64,000 nucleotides of DNA from Hyphomonadaceae bacterium (GCA_016791385.1 JAEUMR010000072.1:1-64000), one strand, 5' to 3'; numbered from the stretch's first letter, positions 43,451 through 53,237 are shown. Made by a program: numbers and translations. Notes: generated from the letters alone by a model not told the origin.

Positions 43451-44921
43451 GATGCTCTCCTTCAAGATGCGCGCCGGGCATCTCATCCAGCGGCCACATC
43501 GGCCGCGGCAAATGCTTGAAGGGCAACGCTGCGAGGTTGGGATTCATTGCCGTCGCCGAAGCGACGGACAGCACTTCGTCGCCACGATTGGCGAAGCCCG
43601 CGCGGAAATGATTGGAGGATTTTACGACAATGACGCGGTAATCCTCGATCCGCGCGCCTGTTTGCGTGAACAGGCCCGGCCAGAGCGCCTCGCGCCGCCG
43701 CCCGGTGAGGATGAGGTCGCCGCACGCGGTGGCGAAGCGCACGATCGGCCCTATCGGCGCGCCGGGCGCAGCGCCCAGCGGGGGCGACACCGATTGGGCG
43801 ATGCCCGCAACGCGGCCACTCACCACCAGCGGTGCGCCGGAATAGCGCGAGAGTTTGCCGCCGAGCGGCAAAGTGAGTTCAGCGCCTATTCCTGCTTGCA
43901 AGGCGCTTTCGAGCGCCGCGGCATCGTTGATGAGCGCTGCACCGATCTTGGCGATCCCCGACGCCCACAGTGGCGCAAGCAAGTGCGTTGAATCGCCGTC
44001 GCCGCCGCCGCCGGGATTATCGCACGCATCGGCGACGATGAACCGCTTCTGCGGCTCGGCGCGAATGCGGGCGATGCAATCGGCAACGCCGAGGTGAGTC
44101 TGCGCCGCCTGGTCCCGGATCGCGGTGAAACGCGCGCCGGCCGCATCGGCAAAGACCTGCGCGCGCTGACGGTCCCCGTCCGTGTAGACAAGCATCTTGG
44201 CGCCGTTGTCCGCGCTATCGGCCCAGGGAAAGCCGTGGATCAGCGAGACGGACAATACCCCCGCCGCTTTCTCGTCGTCCTGCATGCTGCGTACGAAGTC
44301 GCGCATCGGCGATCGCACCGTCGCGAAACCGCCCAAGGCCCGCAACGGCGTGACGGCGAATACCGGCCGGATAGCGCCCTTCCAGGCCGCAACGGTGAGC
44401 GCGAACAATTCTTGCGCCCGCTCGCGGATGTCGGTGTGGGGGTATTCCTTGTACGCCACGAGAATGTCGGCGGCTTCGAGCATGCGCTCGCTCAATGTCG
44501 CGTGCGGATCGAGCAAGGCGCCGATCTTGGCGGCGGCGCCGGCGATAGCGCGCGCGGCGGCGAGCAGATCGCCCTCGCAATCGGGCTCCCCTTCCGCCGC
44601 CATCGCGCCATGCAGATCGAGCAGCACGATATCGACGGGCGCAGCCGCCGTAAGGGCGGCAAGCACTTCATCGCGGAGTATGGCGTAGTCGCCGGCTGCG
44701 ACCACGCCGCCCGGCGTGGCCGCAGCCGCCGCGCCTCTGACGATGTCGGCGCCCGCCGCGCGCGCACACGCCAGCAGCGCGGCGTAGCCAGGATGCGCAT
44801 CTCCATCCAGCGACCCCTCGCCAGCGGCGACGTACGCGCTGGTGCGGAAGTCCGCCAGGGTCGTCGCATGCGGAACGAACGAATTCGTCTCGGTGCGCAG
44901 CGCGGCCACAAAAATGCGCAT
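43443..44921 (-). CDS. M81-family metallopeptidase (MlrC/microcystinase C-like)
   Basis: A 492-residue protein of peptidase family M81. It starts MRIFVAALRTETNSFVP, the typical N-terminus. Putative metal-site regions are VLLDLHGAMAAEGEPDCEGD and LLDPHATLSERM, with AYKEYPHTDIRERAQEL and DACDNPGGGGDGDSTHLL further on. The family includes MlrC, which finishes hydrolysis of linearised microcystin. ATG 44921 lies 4 bp from the shared regulatory motif at 44925-44938. It is the first gene of a unit with the P450. Confidence 0.92.
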   Translation of the reverse strand: MRIFVAALRTETNSFVPHATTLADFRTSAYVAAGEGSLDGDAHPGYAALLACARAAGADIVRGAAAAATPGGVVAAGDYAILRDEVLAALTAAAPVDIVLLDLHGAMAAEGEPDCEGDLLAAARAIAGAAAKIGALLDPHATLSERMLEAADILVAYKEYPHTDIRERAQELFALTVAAWKGAIRPVFAVTPLRALGGFATVRSPMRDFVRSMQDDEKAAGVLSVSLIHGFPWADSADNGAKMLVYTDGDRQRAQVFADAAGARFTAIRDQAAQTHLGVADCIARIRAEPQKRFIVADACDNPGGGGDGDSTHLLAPLWASGIAKIGAALINDAAALESALQAGIGAELTLPLGGKLSRYSGAPLVVSGRVAGIAQSVSPPLGAAPGAPIGPIVRFATACGDLILTGRRREALWPGLFTQTGARIEDYRVIVVKSSNHFRAGFANRGDEVLSVASATAMNPNLAALPFKHLPRPMWPLDEMPGAHLEGEHRV

Positions 44922-44924
44922 TTA

Positions 44925-44938
44925 TGAAGTTGACCTCA
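44925..44938. promoter_or_regulatory. cluster motif site 1 (TGA-N7-CTCA)
   Basis: TGAAGTTGACCTCA followed by TTTTTAC in the 68-bp gap between the divergent M81 and P1 peptidase genes. A plus-strand promoter overlaps it: -35 TTGACC (44930-44935), 17-bp spacer, -10 GACAAT (44953-44958). Confidence 0.65.
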
Positions 44939-44989
44939 TTTTTACTTTATTCGACAATAGGACTCCCTGTCCTTGGAGGCAATGCTCCG

Positions 44990-46147
44990 ATGAAGCTGAA
45001 CGCTCGCACGCTCTTGCTCTCTGCCCTGGCTTGCGCCCTGGCCACGCCCGCCCTCGCGCAGACGCCGCCCCGCGCGCGCGATATCGGCGTGCCGTTCTCC
45101 GGTCAGCCGGGCCCCTTGAACGCCATCACCGATGTCGCGGGGGTGGAAGTCGGCCACGCCACCATCATCCGCGGCGAGGACATTCGCACCGGCGCCACCG
45201 CGGTGTTTCCGCGTGGGCGGCAGAACATCGCCACTGGCGTCACCGCCGCGGTCTTCGACTTCAACGGCACCGGCGAACTCACCGGCTCGCACCTCATTGA
45301 CGAGATCGGCGCCTTTTACGGGCCAGTCGTGCTGACCGGCACCACTGGCGTGGGCGCCGCGCGTGACGGCGTGCAGCGCTGGGTCGGGCGCGCATCCAAC
45401 GACCCCATGGTCCGCTACACGCAATTGCTGCCGGTGATCGCCGAGACTTATGACGGCGGACTGGGCGATGCATGGAGCATGGCGCTCACGCCGGACGATG
45501 TCGCGCAGGCCCTGGAGGGCGCGCGCGGCGGCCCCGTGCAGGAGGGATCTGTCGGCGGCGGCACGGGCATGGTCTGCTTCTACTTCAAGTGCGGCATCGG
45601 CACTGCTTCGCGCGTGGTCAGCTACGGGCCAGGCGCCTCCTTCACGGTCGGCGTGCTGGTGCAGGCTAACCAGGGCGTACGCGACCAGCTGACCATCGCC
45701 GGCGCGCCAGTCGGACGCGAAATTCAAGATCTTCAGCCGCGCCGCGCCACGGCCCCAGGTGAATCGACCGATGGATCGATCATTGTCATCATCGCCACCG
45801 ATGCGCCCTTGTTGCCCAATCAGATGGCGCGGCTTGCCCGGCGCGCAACGATCGGCCTTGGCCGCACCGGCGCGCAAGGCGACAGTGGTTCAGGCGACAT
45901 CTTCCTGGCGTTCACGACTGCAAATCCGGTCCCGGTCGGCAGCGAAGCGCCGCTCAGCTTCCAAAGCATCCCCAACGAAGCGCTCGATCCCCTGTTCGAC
46001 GGAGTCGTGCAGGCGACTGAGGAGGCCATCATCAACGCACTCGTTGCCGGGCGCGACATGCACGGGCGCGGCAATTCGATGGTGTATGGCATGCCGCAAG
46101 CGCGCGTTCGCCAAATCCTGCGCCGCCGCGGTTTGCTGGCCGACTAA
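44990..46147 (+). CDS. secreted P1-family (DmpA/BapA, S58) aminopeptidase
   Basis: A 385-residue N-terminal-nucleophile peptidase. ATG 44990 opens a signal peptide (MKLNARTLLLSALACALATPALA). The self-cleavage and nucleophile site is QEGSVGGGTGMVC, with Ser187 as the predicted new N-terminal nucleophile. The N-terminal GPLNAITDVAGVEVGHATI is typical. Characterised members release D-amino acids (DmpA) or beta-alanine and other beta-amino acids (BapA) from peptides. It probably acts in the periplasm, which fits a D- or beta-amino-acid peptide pathway. Confidence 0.93.
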   Translation: MKLNARTLLLSALACALATPALAQTPPRARDIGVPFSGQPGPLNAITDVAGVEVGHATIIRGEDIRTGATAVFPRGRQNIATGVTAAVFDFNGTGELTGSHLIDEIGAFYGPVVLTGTTGVGAARDGVQRWVGRASNDPMVRYTQLLPVIAETYDGGLGDAWSMALTPDDVAQALEGARGGPVQEGSVGGGTGMVCFYFKCGIGTASRVVSYGPGASFTVGVLVQANQGVRDQLTIAGAPVGREIQDLQPRRATAPGESTDGSIIVIIATDAPLLPNQMARLARRATIGLGRTGAQGDSGSGDIFLAFTTANPVPVGSEAPLSFQSIPNEALDPLFDGVVQATEEAIINALVAGRDMHGRGNSMVYGMPQARVRQILRRRGLLAD

Positions 46148-47154
46148 GCCTTCGCAGGCTGATCCGGCGCGAGCGTCATCAGGCAAAGAATCTCGAACAG
46201 CATCTGCGCGGCGGTCAGCGCCGTTGAGATGCTGGGATCATAGGCGGGGGCGACTTCCACCACGTCCCCGCCGATGACGTTGAGCCCGGCTAGGCCTGTA
46301 AGCGCAGCGATTGCCTGGCGCGCGCTTAAGCCTCCCGCCTCAGGCGTGCCGGTCCCGGGCGTGACGCTAGGATCGAGAACGTCGACGTCGAAGCTGACAT
46401 AAACCGGCGCGTCGCCGACCACCGCGCGGGCGCGCGCCACCACGCCGTCAACGCCAAGCGCGTCGACATCCTCCATGTGCAGCACCGTCATGCCGGAAGC
46501 GTACGAAAACTCCCAGCATGGCTCTGCGGCGCCGCGTATGCCAATCTGAATGGTCCGCTCCGGATCCAACACGCCCGCCAGCACGGCTTCGCGAAACGGG
46601 CCGCCATGGTGAAACTTCTTGCCGTCGATCGGGCCCTCGGTGTCGCAATGCGCATCGAAATGGATCAGCGCCAGCGGCGCGTCGCGGCCCAGCGCCTTTA
46701 AGATCGGCAGCGTGATCGAGTGATCGCCGCCAACCGTCAGCGGCCGGCATCCCGCAGCGGCGAGCGCGGCGAAGGTTGTCTCCAAATCGGCATGGCAGAG
46801 ATTGAGATCGTACCGCGATCGCATCGGCGCATCGCCAAGATCGGCAACGCGCCGGCGGCGCATCGGCTCGATCTTGTGCAGGTGATGGAACGGGCCGACG
46901 CGCTCGATCGCCCGCAAAGCGCGCGGTCCAAACCGGGCGCCGGGACGATTGGTGACGCCCAAATCCATCGGCGCGCCGATAAGGCCGATGTCATAGGCGC
47001 CAAGCCGCCCTTCTTCGATCGCCCGATAGTCCGCTGGTGCGCCAAGCAAGGTAAGCGGCTCGGCGCATCCTGGCTGCGTGTTCTCAACTGGTGTTGAGTC
47101 TGCCGTGGGCCAGCCAAATTGTGCGCGCAGGCGCTGGAGGAGTTCAGGGTTCAT
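46144..47154 (-). CDS. agmatinase/guanidinobutyrase-like ureohydrolase
   Basis: A 336-residue manganese hydrolase that splits a guanidino compound to an amine and urea. Metal ligands are visible: His145 in GGDHS, Asp167/His169/Asp171 in HFDAHCD, and the pair in SFDVDVLDPS. Length and the GVTNRPGARFGPRALR segment fit agmatinase, guanidinobutyrase or guanidinopropionase more than arginase. ATG at 47154. It is divergent from the acyl-CoA ligase across motif site 2, and its stop overlaps that of the P1 peptidase by 4 bp. It may process arginine-derived guanidines. Confidence 0.92.
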   Translation of the reverse strand: MNPELLQRLRAQFGWPTADSTPVENTQPGCAEPLTLLGAPADYRAIEEGRLGAYDIGLIGAPMDLGVTNRPGARFGPRALRAIERVGPFHHLHKIEPMRRRRVADLGDAPMRSRYDLNLCHADLETTFAALAAAGCRPLTVGGDHSITLPILKALGRDAPLALIHFDAHCDTEGPIDGKKFHHGGPFREAVLAGVLDPERTIQIGIRGAAEPCWEFSYASGMTVLHMEDVDALGVDGVVARARAVVGDAPVYVSFDVDVLDPSVTPGTGTPEAGGLSARQAIAALTGLAGLNVIGGDVVEVAPAYDPSISTALTAAQMLFEILCLMTLAPDQPAKA

Positions 47155-47214
47155 TAGATTGCTCCTGCACTTTCTCCACACTCTAGGGCGCGCGCATTGA
47201 CGCTGTCCATTATT

Positions 47215-47228
47215 TGAGGCTAACCTCA
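47215..47228. promoter_or_regulatory. cluster motif site 2 (perfect palindrome)
   Basis: TGAGGCTAACCTCA, the most symmetric copy (TGAGG-N4-CCTCA), followed by TATTAAAG. It lies in the 95-bp gap between the divergent ureohydrolase and acyl-CoA ligase genes. On the minus strand TTTAAT, a 17-bp spacer holding the motif, and TAATGG form a possible promoter. Confidence 0.65.
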
Positions 47229-47249
47229 TATTAAAGAAGAAAGCCCGTT

Positions 47250-48839
47250 GTGACGCCTCCCGACACCCCGCTCAGCCGCATCGCCGCCGCCCGGAACGTC
47301 CACGCCATCGTCAAGCATTGGGCCGACGCGGCGCCGGATGCGGAAGCGATGGTGCATGACGGCAAGCGCACCAGCTACGCGCAATTGAACAGTCGTGTCG
47401 ACGCATTGGCGCGCGCGCTCTTGGCCGCCGGCGTCAAGAAGGGCGACCGCGTTGCGACTTTGCAGACGCCGCATCCCGAGTATGCGGTGGTGTTTCTGGC
47501 GACCGCCTCGATCGGCGCGATCTGGATCGGGCTCAACCCCAAATACCGCCGTGAAGAACTCGCCCACGTGGTGCGCGATAGCGAGCCGAGTTTGCTGTTC
47601 GCGCGCATGGACGTCGAAGGCCGCTCCTACGCCGAGGACGTCGAGGCGCTGTGTGCGCAGGCGAAGAGCATCAAGCGGGTCATCACCTTTGACGGCGATC
47701 CGCTTGGCAGCGGTGACTGCTATCTGAGCGCTTTCGTCGCCGAGGGCGCCGCTGTGAGCGCCGACGCGCTGGAGCGCGCGCGCACCGCAGTCGACAGCCG
47801 CGACCCGTGCCTCATCGTCTACACTTCAGGCTCCACCGGCGCGCCCAAGGGCGCGCTGCTGCACCATCAGGGCATCATCGCCTTCTCGCTCAAGCAGAAC
47901 GAGATTTGGCCATGCGATCCCCTGCGCACCGTGAACTACTTCCCGATCAACCATGTCGGCTGCGTGATCGATCTCACCATGCCCACCTTCGCGGCTGGCG
48001 GCGCGATCATCTTCATGGAGCATTTCGACCCGCGCGGCTGCCTCGCGCTCATGGCCGAGGAGCGCGTGACGATGTGGGGCTCCGTGCCCAGCGTGTTTCA
48101 GCTGCAACTCGAACTCCCCGACTTCGCCAGCTTCGATTTGAGCGCCGTGCAGATCATTGCCTGGGAGGGAGCGGCGATGCCGCGGGACATGATCGTCCGG
48201 CTCGCATCCATGTGCCCGAAGCTCGCGACCAATTACGGCATGACCGAAACGACAAGCGCAATCACCATCCAGGCGCCGACGAACGACATCGACATTCTGT
48301 CCAACACGGTGGGCACAGCGTTCCCGGGCGTCGAGATCCGGCTCGTGAACGATAAAGGCGAGGACGTCGCTGACGGCGAGCCGGGCGAGGTATGGACGCG
48401 CTCGCAATTCAACCTGCTCGGCTATTGGCGCCGGCCCGATGCCACTGCGGCCGCGATAACCGAGGATGGCTACTTCCGCACCGGCGATCTCGCCGTCCGC
48501 AACGCTGACGGTTACTACCGTATCGTCGGCCGGCTCAAGGAGATGTACAAGTCGGGCGGCTACAACGTCTATCCGCGCGAAATCGAGAGCGTGCTTGAAT
48601 CGCATCCGAATGTCGCCCTGGCTGCGGTCGTCTCCACGCCCGATCCGGTTTGGCAGGAAGTCGGCGTCGCCTTCATCGCGCCGGAAGGCGAGATCGACGC
48701 CGCAACGCTAAGCGCCTACTGCAAGGAGCGCTTGGCCAATTACAAGGTGCCGAAGCGGATCATCATCGAGCCCAATATGCCGCTGCTGCCGATCGGCAAG
48801 GTCGACAAACAGGCGCTAAAGCGCCGCGCAGAGTCATGA
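47250..48839 (+). CDS. AMP-forming acyl-CoA ligase
   Basis: A 529-residue adenylate-forming enzyme that activates a carboxylic acid as acyl-CoA. Motifs: LIVYTSGSTGAPKGALL (P-loop), NYGMTETTSAIT, YFRTGDLAV and GRLKEMYKSGGYNVYPREIE, ending PIGKVDKQALKRR with the catalytic Lys. GTG at 47250 is the start. It is followed after 1 bp by a crotonase gene, so the pair would activate and then hydrate an acid released by the cluster's hydrolases. The acid is unknown. Confidence 0.94.
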   Translation: MTPPDTPLSRIAAARNVHAIVKHWADAAPDAEAMVHDGKRTSYAQLNSRVDALARALLAAGVKKGDRVATLQTPHPEYAVVFLATASIGAIWIGLNPKYRREELAHVVRDSEPSLLFARMDVEGRSYAEDVEALCAQAKSIKRVITFDGDPLGSGDCYLSAFVAEGAAVSADALERARTAVDSRDPCLIVYTSGSTGAPKGALLHHQGIIAFSLKQNEIWPCDPLRTVNYFPINHVGCVIDLTMPTFAAGGAIIFMEHFDPRGCLALMAEERVTMWGSVPSVFQLQLELPDFASFDLSAVQIIAWEGAAMPRDMIVRLASMCPKLATNYGMTETTSAITIQAPTNDIDILSNTVGTAFPGVEIRLVNDKGEDVADGEPGEVWTRSQFNLLGYWRRPDATAAAITEDGYFRTGDLAVRNADGYYRIVGRLKEMYKSGGYNVYPREIESVLESHPNVALAAVVSTPDPVWQEVGVAFIAPEGEIDAATLSAYCKERLANYKVPKRIIIEPNMPLLPIGKVDKQALKRRAES

Positions 48840-48840
48840 C

Positions 48841-49599
48841 ATGACCACTGTCCAGCTAGAGCGCCGGGGCGCCATCGCGATCGTCACGCTCAACCGTCCC
48901 GATTGCCTGAACGCGATCAGCGACCGCCTGCTGACCGATTTCCAAGCGCGCCTAGACGAGGCCGCCGGCGACGCCCAAGCGCGCGTGCTTGTTCTGCGCG
49001 CCGCCGGCCGAGCGTTCTGCGCTGGCGATGATCTGAACGAGCTCGCGCAAGCGGAATATGACGAAGACCTCGCCAAGGACTTCATCGGTCGGCTTCAGAA
49101 CATCACCCGTTCGCTCATGCTCGGCCGCCAGACTGTGATCTGCGCGGTGCAGGGTTATGTTGTCGGCGGCGGCGTGGCCTGGCCCCTGAACGCCGACTTC
49201 ACCGTCTTCGCCGACGACGCCGTCCTCTTCACGCCGGAAGCAACGCACGGCTTGTTCGCCTCCGGCGGCACGACGCTGCTGCTTGCACGCCGTTGCGGAC
49301 AGGAGGCGGCCAATCGCATTCTGCACTTCGGCGACCGCATCGACGCAGCCGGCTTGCTGCGCATGGGCATTGCCGGCGAAGTCGTGCCGAGCGGCTCGCT
49401 TGAACGGCGGACAATGGAGCTGGCGGAGCAACTCTGCGCGCTGCCGCCGGAATCGCTGATCCGCCTCAAGGCGGCGAATGCAGATCTGATCCGCGACGCG
49501 CTCGAACAGGCGCTGGCGATCGAGTCGGTGCATTGCATAGAGGCTTCGCTTGACGCCGCCGCGCGTGCGCGCGCCGCCCAGAAGCTCAGCCGCGCCTAG
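48841..49599 (+). CDS. enoyl-CoA hydratase/isomerase (crotonase family)
   Basis: A 252-residue crotonase-fold enzyme. Oxyanion-hole segments are AGRAFCAGDDLNEL and VQGYVVGGGVAWPLNADF; the active-site acid region is LFTPEATHGLFASGG. It hydrates or isomerises enoyl-CoA in beta-oxidation-like steps. It is translationally linked to the ligase (1-bp gap) and ends with a 4-bp overlap with the convergent M55 peptidase gene. Confidence 0.92.
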   Translation: MTTVQLERRGAIAIVTLNRPDCLNAISDRLLTDFQARLDEAAGDAQARVLVLRAAGRAFCAGDDLNELAQAEYDEDLAKDFIGRLQNITRSLMLGRQTVICAVQGYVVGGGVAWPLNADFTVFADDAVLFTPEATHGLFASGGTTLLLARRCGQEAANRILHFGDRIDAAGLLRMGIAGEVVPSGSLERRTMELAEQLCALPPESLIRLKAANADLIRDALEQALAIESVHCIEASLDAAARARAAQKLSRA

Positions 49600-50426
49600 T
49601 ACACAGCGCCCTTGGGATCATAAGCGCTGACGAAATAGATGATCTTGTTCAGTTCGAGCACGTCGCGCGCCTCGAACGCGATCGTGTGTGGCCCGGCGCG
49701 CTCGAAGCCCGGCAGATAGCTCATCAGCTCCGCTGCCTGACGTTTGCGCAATGATAGCTCCACCTTCAATGGCGCCGCGTCCGGCTTCTGCAGTGCAGGC
49801 CGCTTTTGTGTCAGTGCGCGCTGAGCGGCTTCACGGATCGCTGTATGCGCGTCTTGCGCCGCCAGCGAGCGCGCCGCGGTCGCGCCATGATTCCATTTGG
49901 TCGTGACGCATTGAGCGTATGGCGCGCGTGCCCGGACGTGGTCGATGTAGACGTCATCGCCCGTCGCCAACAGGAGCGGCACGCCAAAGTGCGCGCCGAC
50001 CGCGCAATTCAGATCCGTCTCCGACCAGGAAACGCCGTTGACCACAACGTCCTGATAGAGACGCCCGCTGATGGTGTGCGCAAGCACGCCCTCTTGCGAT
50101 CCGACGCCAGCGTGGTGTCCGATCAGAAAGAAGCCTTCGTAACGGCCCTCCTCCACGCCTTGCATCATCAGCAGCGGGCGCGGCCAGCCCGAAACGAGTT
50201 GCACGCCGCTTGGCAGCCGCGCCGGATCGAGATTGCGGCCATTGCCGTGGGAATCGCTGACGACGATCTCGCTGGCGCCGCCCGCTCGCGCGCCTTCGAT
50301 CGCGGCCAGCACTTCGTCCATCATCAGCTTGCGGCCCGCCTCGTAGCTATCGCCTGCTGGGCCGATCTGATCGTGGCTGACGATGCCGGCGATGCCTTCG
50401 ATGTCGGCGCTAATATAGATTCGCAT
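49596..50426 (-). CDS. M55-family D-aminopeptidase (DppA-like)
   Basis: A 276-residue zinc peptidase. It matches Bacillus DppA closely: Asp8 and Glu10 in ISADIEGIAG, His60 in VSDSHGNGRN, His104 in LIGHHAG and a Glu near 136 (VSWSETDLN), the same spacing as the DppA metal ligands. DppA removes N-terminal D-Ala from D-peptides as a decameric self-compartmentalised enzyme. No signal peptide, so cytoplasmic. It is the last gene of the TonB receptor-TRAP operon, 14 bp after the TRAP small subunit, linking import to D-peptide cleavage. Confidence 0.93.
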   Translation of the reverse strand: MRIYISADIEGIAGIVSHDQIGPAGDSYEAGRKLMMDEVLAAIEGARAGGASEIVVSDSHGNGRNLDPARLPSGVQLVSGWPRPLLMMQGVEEGRYEGFFLIGHHAGVGSQEGVLAHTISGRLYQDVVVNGVSWSETDLNCAVGAHFGVPLLLATGDDVYIDHVRARAPYAQCVTTKWNHGATAARSLAAQDAHTAIREAAQRALTQKRPALQKPDAAPLKVELSLRKRQAAELMSYLPGFERAGPHTIAFEARDVLELNKIIYFVSAYDPKGAVY

Positions 50427-50440
50427 GATGTCTCCGCGCC

Positions 50441-50962
50441 TCAGAGGTCGACGCTCACGCTGCCGCCGCCACCCTCTTCGCCACGGCTGCGCTCGAACAC
50501 GATCAGCTTAATAACAGCCAGCAGCAGGATAAGCGCGGCGTAGATCGGGACGATGGCGCCGACAAGGCCCATATTCCAGCCGAGCGCCTCGGAGTCGCGC
50601 GCAGACGCGCGCGAAATGAAGCCCGGCGAATAATAGAGAACGACAAGAGTAAAGATCGCCACGCACAAAGTACGCGACCACGCCTGCACGCGGCGCAGCC
50701 AAAACGGCTTGTCGCGCCCCACGGGCGTCAACACCGGATCGGCGTCGGTTTGAAACGCCACCACCCCGCCCAGCAGCCCCGCCCACACCATCGCAAACCG
50801 CGCCGCTTCCTCGGTCCAGGCCGGCGCTTCCTCGAAGATGTAGCGGCCGACGATCTGCAGCACGATCAGCATGATCATCGCCACCGTCAGCGCGGCGGCG
50901 CTCGCCCAGATGAAGGCATTCGCGGCGCGAACGACAGCGGCAAAAGACCAGCGTGGGCTCAT
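50441..50962 (-). CDS. TRAP transporter small permease (DctQ type)
   Basis: A 173-residue protein with four hydrophobic segments, including ALTVAMIMLIVLQIVGRYIFE, the DctQ signature, and FAMVWAGLLGGVVAFQ. It partners DctM in the inner membrane. The start overlaps the binding-protein stop by 4 bp. Confidence 0.9.
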   Translation of the reverse strand: MSPRWSFAAVVRAANAFIWASAAALTVAMIMLIVLQIVGRYIFEEAPAWTEEAARFAMVWAGLLGGVVAFQTDADPVLTPVGRDKPFWLRRVQAWSRTLCVAIFTLVVLYYSPGFISRASARDSEALGWNMGLVGAIVPIYAALILLLAVIKLIVFERSRGEEGGGGSVSVDL

Positions 50963-51954
50963 GGGCGGGTTCGCCCGGCGGCGGCGATGGCGGTGGCGAC
51001 AACATCAGGCGGCGCCATGCGCGTATAAGCGCGCAGACCGCGCTCGACGAAGGCGCGGCGTGCTTCATCGCTCAGCGAAACCACCTCAATGCCCGCATCG
51101 GTGAGAGCGCTCAGCTCACGGCGGCGGCGCTCTTCGGCCCAGGCGCGGTTGGCTGAGCGCGCCGCTTGCGTGCCGCGCTCGACCAGCGCGCGTTGCTCGG
51201 CGCTGAGCCCGTCCAGCCAGCGGCGCGACATAACGATGGCGCGGTGCGCGATGGTCGTCCGCAGGTCGACGAAATAATCGAGCTGCGATGCGTGACCAAA
51301 CAGAAGTGCAGCGATGGGCGGATTGAGATAGCCCGCAGCGATGCCGGTCTGGAGCGCCTGCGGCACCTCCTCCCAAGCCACCTGTACGCTCAAGGCGCCA
51401 AACGATTCGATCAACACCAGGCTGCGCGCGTCGCTGCCGCGCAAGCGCATGCCATGGAGGTCTGCGGGCGAACGCACCGCGCGCCCCACGGTGAAGAGAC
51501 CGCTGGCGCCGCCCAGCAAAGCTGCATCGGCAAACACCATGCCCGACCGCCGCAATTGCCGATTCACGTCGCGGCGAAATTCCGGCGCGTCGACGAAGCG
51601 CTCGAAATGCGCGAAGCCGTCGATCAGGAACGGCAGCTCCAGCGCCACATAGGCCGGGCTAAAGGCCGACACTTCCTGAATGTTCGCGTCATTGACGTGA
51701 ATGAGGCCAAGCGCGCTGAGCTCGGTCCGGTCGGACTCGCCCCCGAGCGCGGAATTGGCCGCGACCTCGACGCTCATGCCCCCAGCCTGCAGCGTATCGG
51801 CGAAAGTGGAGAGCCATATCCAAATGCCGTTCAGTTCGGCGTTCTTCGCCCCTGCCAGCGCAGCCATAACCTCGGCGCGCGGCGGCACGGCGCACCCTCC
51901 GAGCGCGGCGGCGGTCAGCGCTAGAACGGATCGGCGGTTGATGTCCACGCTCAC
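50959..51954 (-). CDS. TRAP substrate-binding lipoprotein (DctP type)
   Basis: A 331-residue DctP-family binding protein. The N-terminus NRRSVLALTAAALGGC has an Arg pair and a lipobox, so it is probably lipid-anchored rather than free in the periplasm. Body motifs include FSPAYVALELPFLIDGFAHF, GMRLRGSDARSLVLIESFGA (the Arg that usually binds a carboxylate) and VQVAWEEVPQALQTGIAAGY. The likely ligand is an organic acid or N-acyl amino acid. It overlaps both permease genes by 4 bp. Confidence 0.9.
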   Translation of the reverse strand: MSVDINRRSVLALTAAALGGCAVPPRAEVMAALAGAKNAELNGIWIWLSTFADTLQAGGMSVEVAANSALGGESDRTELSALGLIHVNDANIQEVSAFSPAYVALELPFLIDGFAHFERFVDAPEFRRDVNRQLRRSGMVFADAALLGGASGLFTVGRAVRSPADLHGMRLRGSDARSLVLIESFGALSVQVAWEEVPQALQTGIAAGYLNPPIAALLFGHASQLDYFVDLRTTIAHRAIVMSRRWLDGLSAEQRALVERGTQAARSANRAWAEERRRRELSALTDAGIEVVSLSDEARRAFVERGLRAYTRMAPPDVVATAIAAAGRTRP

Positions 51955-53237
51955 AGCATCCCAAGCGCGCGCGGCAAGGCGAGCGTCAGTTCAGGCGCAA
52001 AGGCCAGGATCAGGATGACAACGATCTCGATCACGAAGAACGGCAGCACCGCGTGCATCAGACGCCAATAGGACACGCCCGTCGTCGAGGAGATGATCAG
52101 CACAACCCCGCCGAGCGGCGGCGAGATCAGGCCCAAGGTGATGGTCAGGCAGATCAGCACGCCGAGATGGATCGGGTCGGCGCCCAGCGCGTAAGCCGCT
52201 GGCGCCAGGATCGGCACCATCAGCACCAGCGCGATTTGCGTATCGAGGACGGTGCCCGCCAGCAAAAAAAGGCCGAGCAGCAAGAGCATGAAGCCGTTGA
52301 GATCGAGCCCAACGCCGTCGACCCATGCGCTCACCAGCGCCGGCAAGCCGAGCAGAGCGGCAAGGAAGTTGATCAGCGCTCCCGTCACGAACAAGGTGAA
52401 GATCGCCCCGGTCAGCACCGTTGCGCTCTTCATCGCTTGCGTGAGCATATCGAGGCTGAGCTGACGATAAAACGCGGCGGCCGCGAGCGCCGTCAACACA
52501 GCGATCACGCCGGCTTCCGTCGGCGTGGTCAGCCCGAAGGCGATGCCGCACATGATCACGACCGGCATCGCCAGCGCCGGCAGCGCGCGAAGCACGGTCG
52601 GCACAAGCGGCGGCCGTTCCGTCAGCCGCGGATGATTCTGCGCCCGCGCAAACGCCGCATTAGCCACGAACAGACTGCCGGCCAGCACAAGTCCGGGCAC
52701 GATGGCGGCGGCGAACAAGGCGCCGACATCGAGGCTCATGATGGCGCCGTAAAAGATCATGATAATCGACGGCGGAATGACGGGCCCGATCATGGAAGCC
52801 GCCGCCGTCAGCGCGCCAGCATAGTCGGCTTTGTAGCCCCGCTCCCGCATCGCTGGCACGAGCGTGGTTGAAAGCGCTGCGGCGTCGGCCATCGCTGAGC
52901 CTGAGATGCCGGACAGAAAAATGCTCGTGGCCACGTTGACGTGCCCCAAGCCGCCGCGCGCACGTCCGACCAGCAAGGTCGAGAAGTCGATCAGGACCCT
53001 GGTGATGCCGCCGCGATTCATCAGCTCGCCGACAAGAATGAACATCGGCATCGCCATGAGCGCGAACACGTCGACCTGCGTGAACGCGCGTTGCGGCAGG
53101 GCGGCGAGAAAATCGGCGCGGTCAGTGGCGACGAACGACAGCACGCCGGCCGCGCCGAGCGCCCAGGCCAGCCCCACCCCCGCCGCCAGCGCAGCGAGGG
53201 GGGCCAAGATTCCGAGGCCAGCCAAGGATTTGATCAT
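51951..53237 (-). CDS. TRAP transporter large permease (DctM type)
   Basis: A 428-residue, 11-12 helix inner-membrane subunit that drives Na+-coupled import. Signatures: FALMAMPMFILVGELMNRGG, ISGSAMADAAALSTTLVPAM, PPSIIMIFYG and LISPPLGGVVLI. It begins 20 bp after the TonB receptor stop, in the same operon, and ends with a 4-bp overlap with the binding protein. Confidence 0.94.
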   Translation of the reverse strand: MIKSLAGLGILAPLAALAAGVGLAWALGAAGVLSFVATDRADFLAALPQRAFTQVDVFALMAMPMFILVGELMNRGGITRVLIDFSTLLVGRARGGLGHVNVATSIFLSGISGSAMADAAALSTTLVPAMRERGYKADYAGALTAAASMIGPVIPPSIIMIFYGAIMSLDVGALFAAAIVPGLVLAGSLFVANAAFARAQNHPRLTERPPLVPTVLRALPALAMPVVIMCGIAFGLTTPTEAGVIAVLTALAAAAFYRQLSLDMLTQAMKSATVLTGAIFTLFVTGALINFLAALLGLPALVSAWVDGVGLDLNGFMLLLLGLFLLAGTVLDTQIALVLMVPILAPAAYALGADPIHLGVLICLTITLGLISPPLGGVVLIISSTTGVSYWRLMHAVLPFFVIEIVVILILAFAPELTLALPRALGML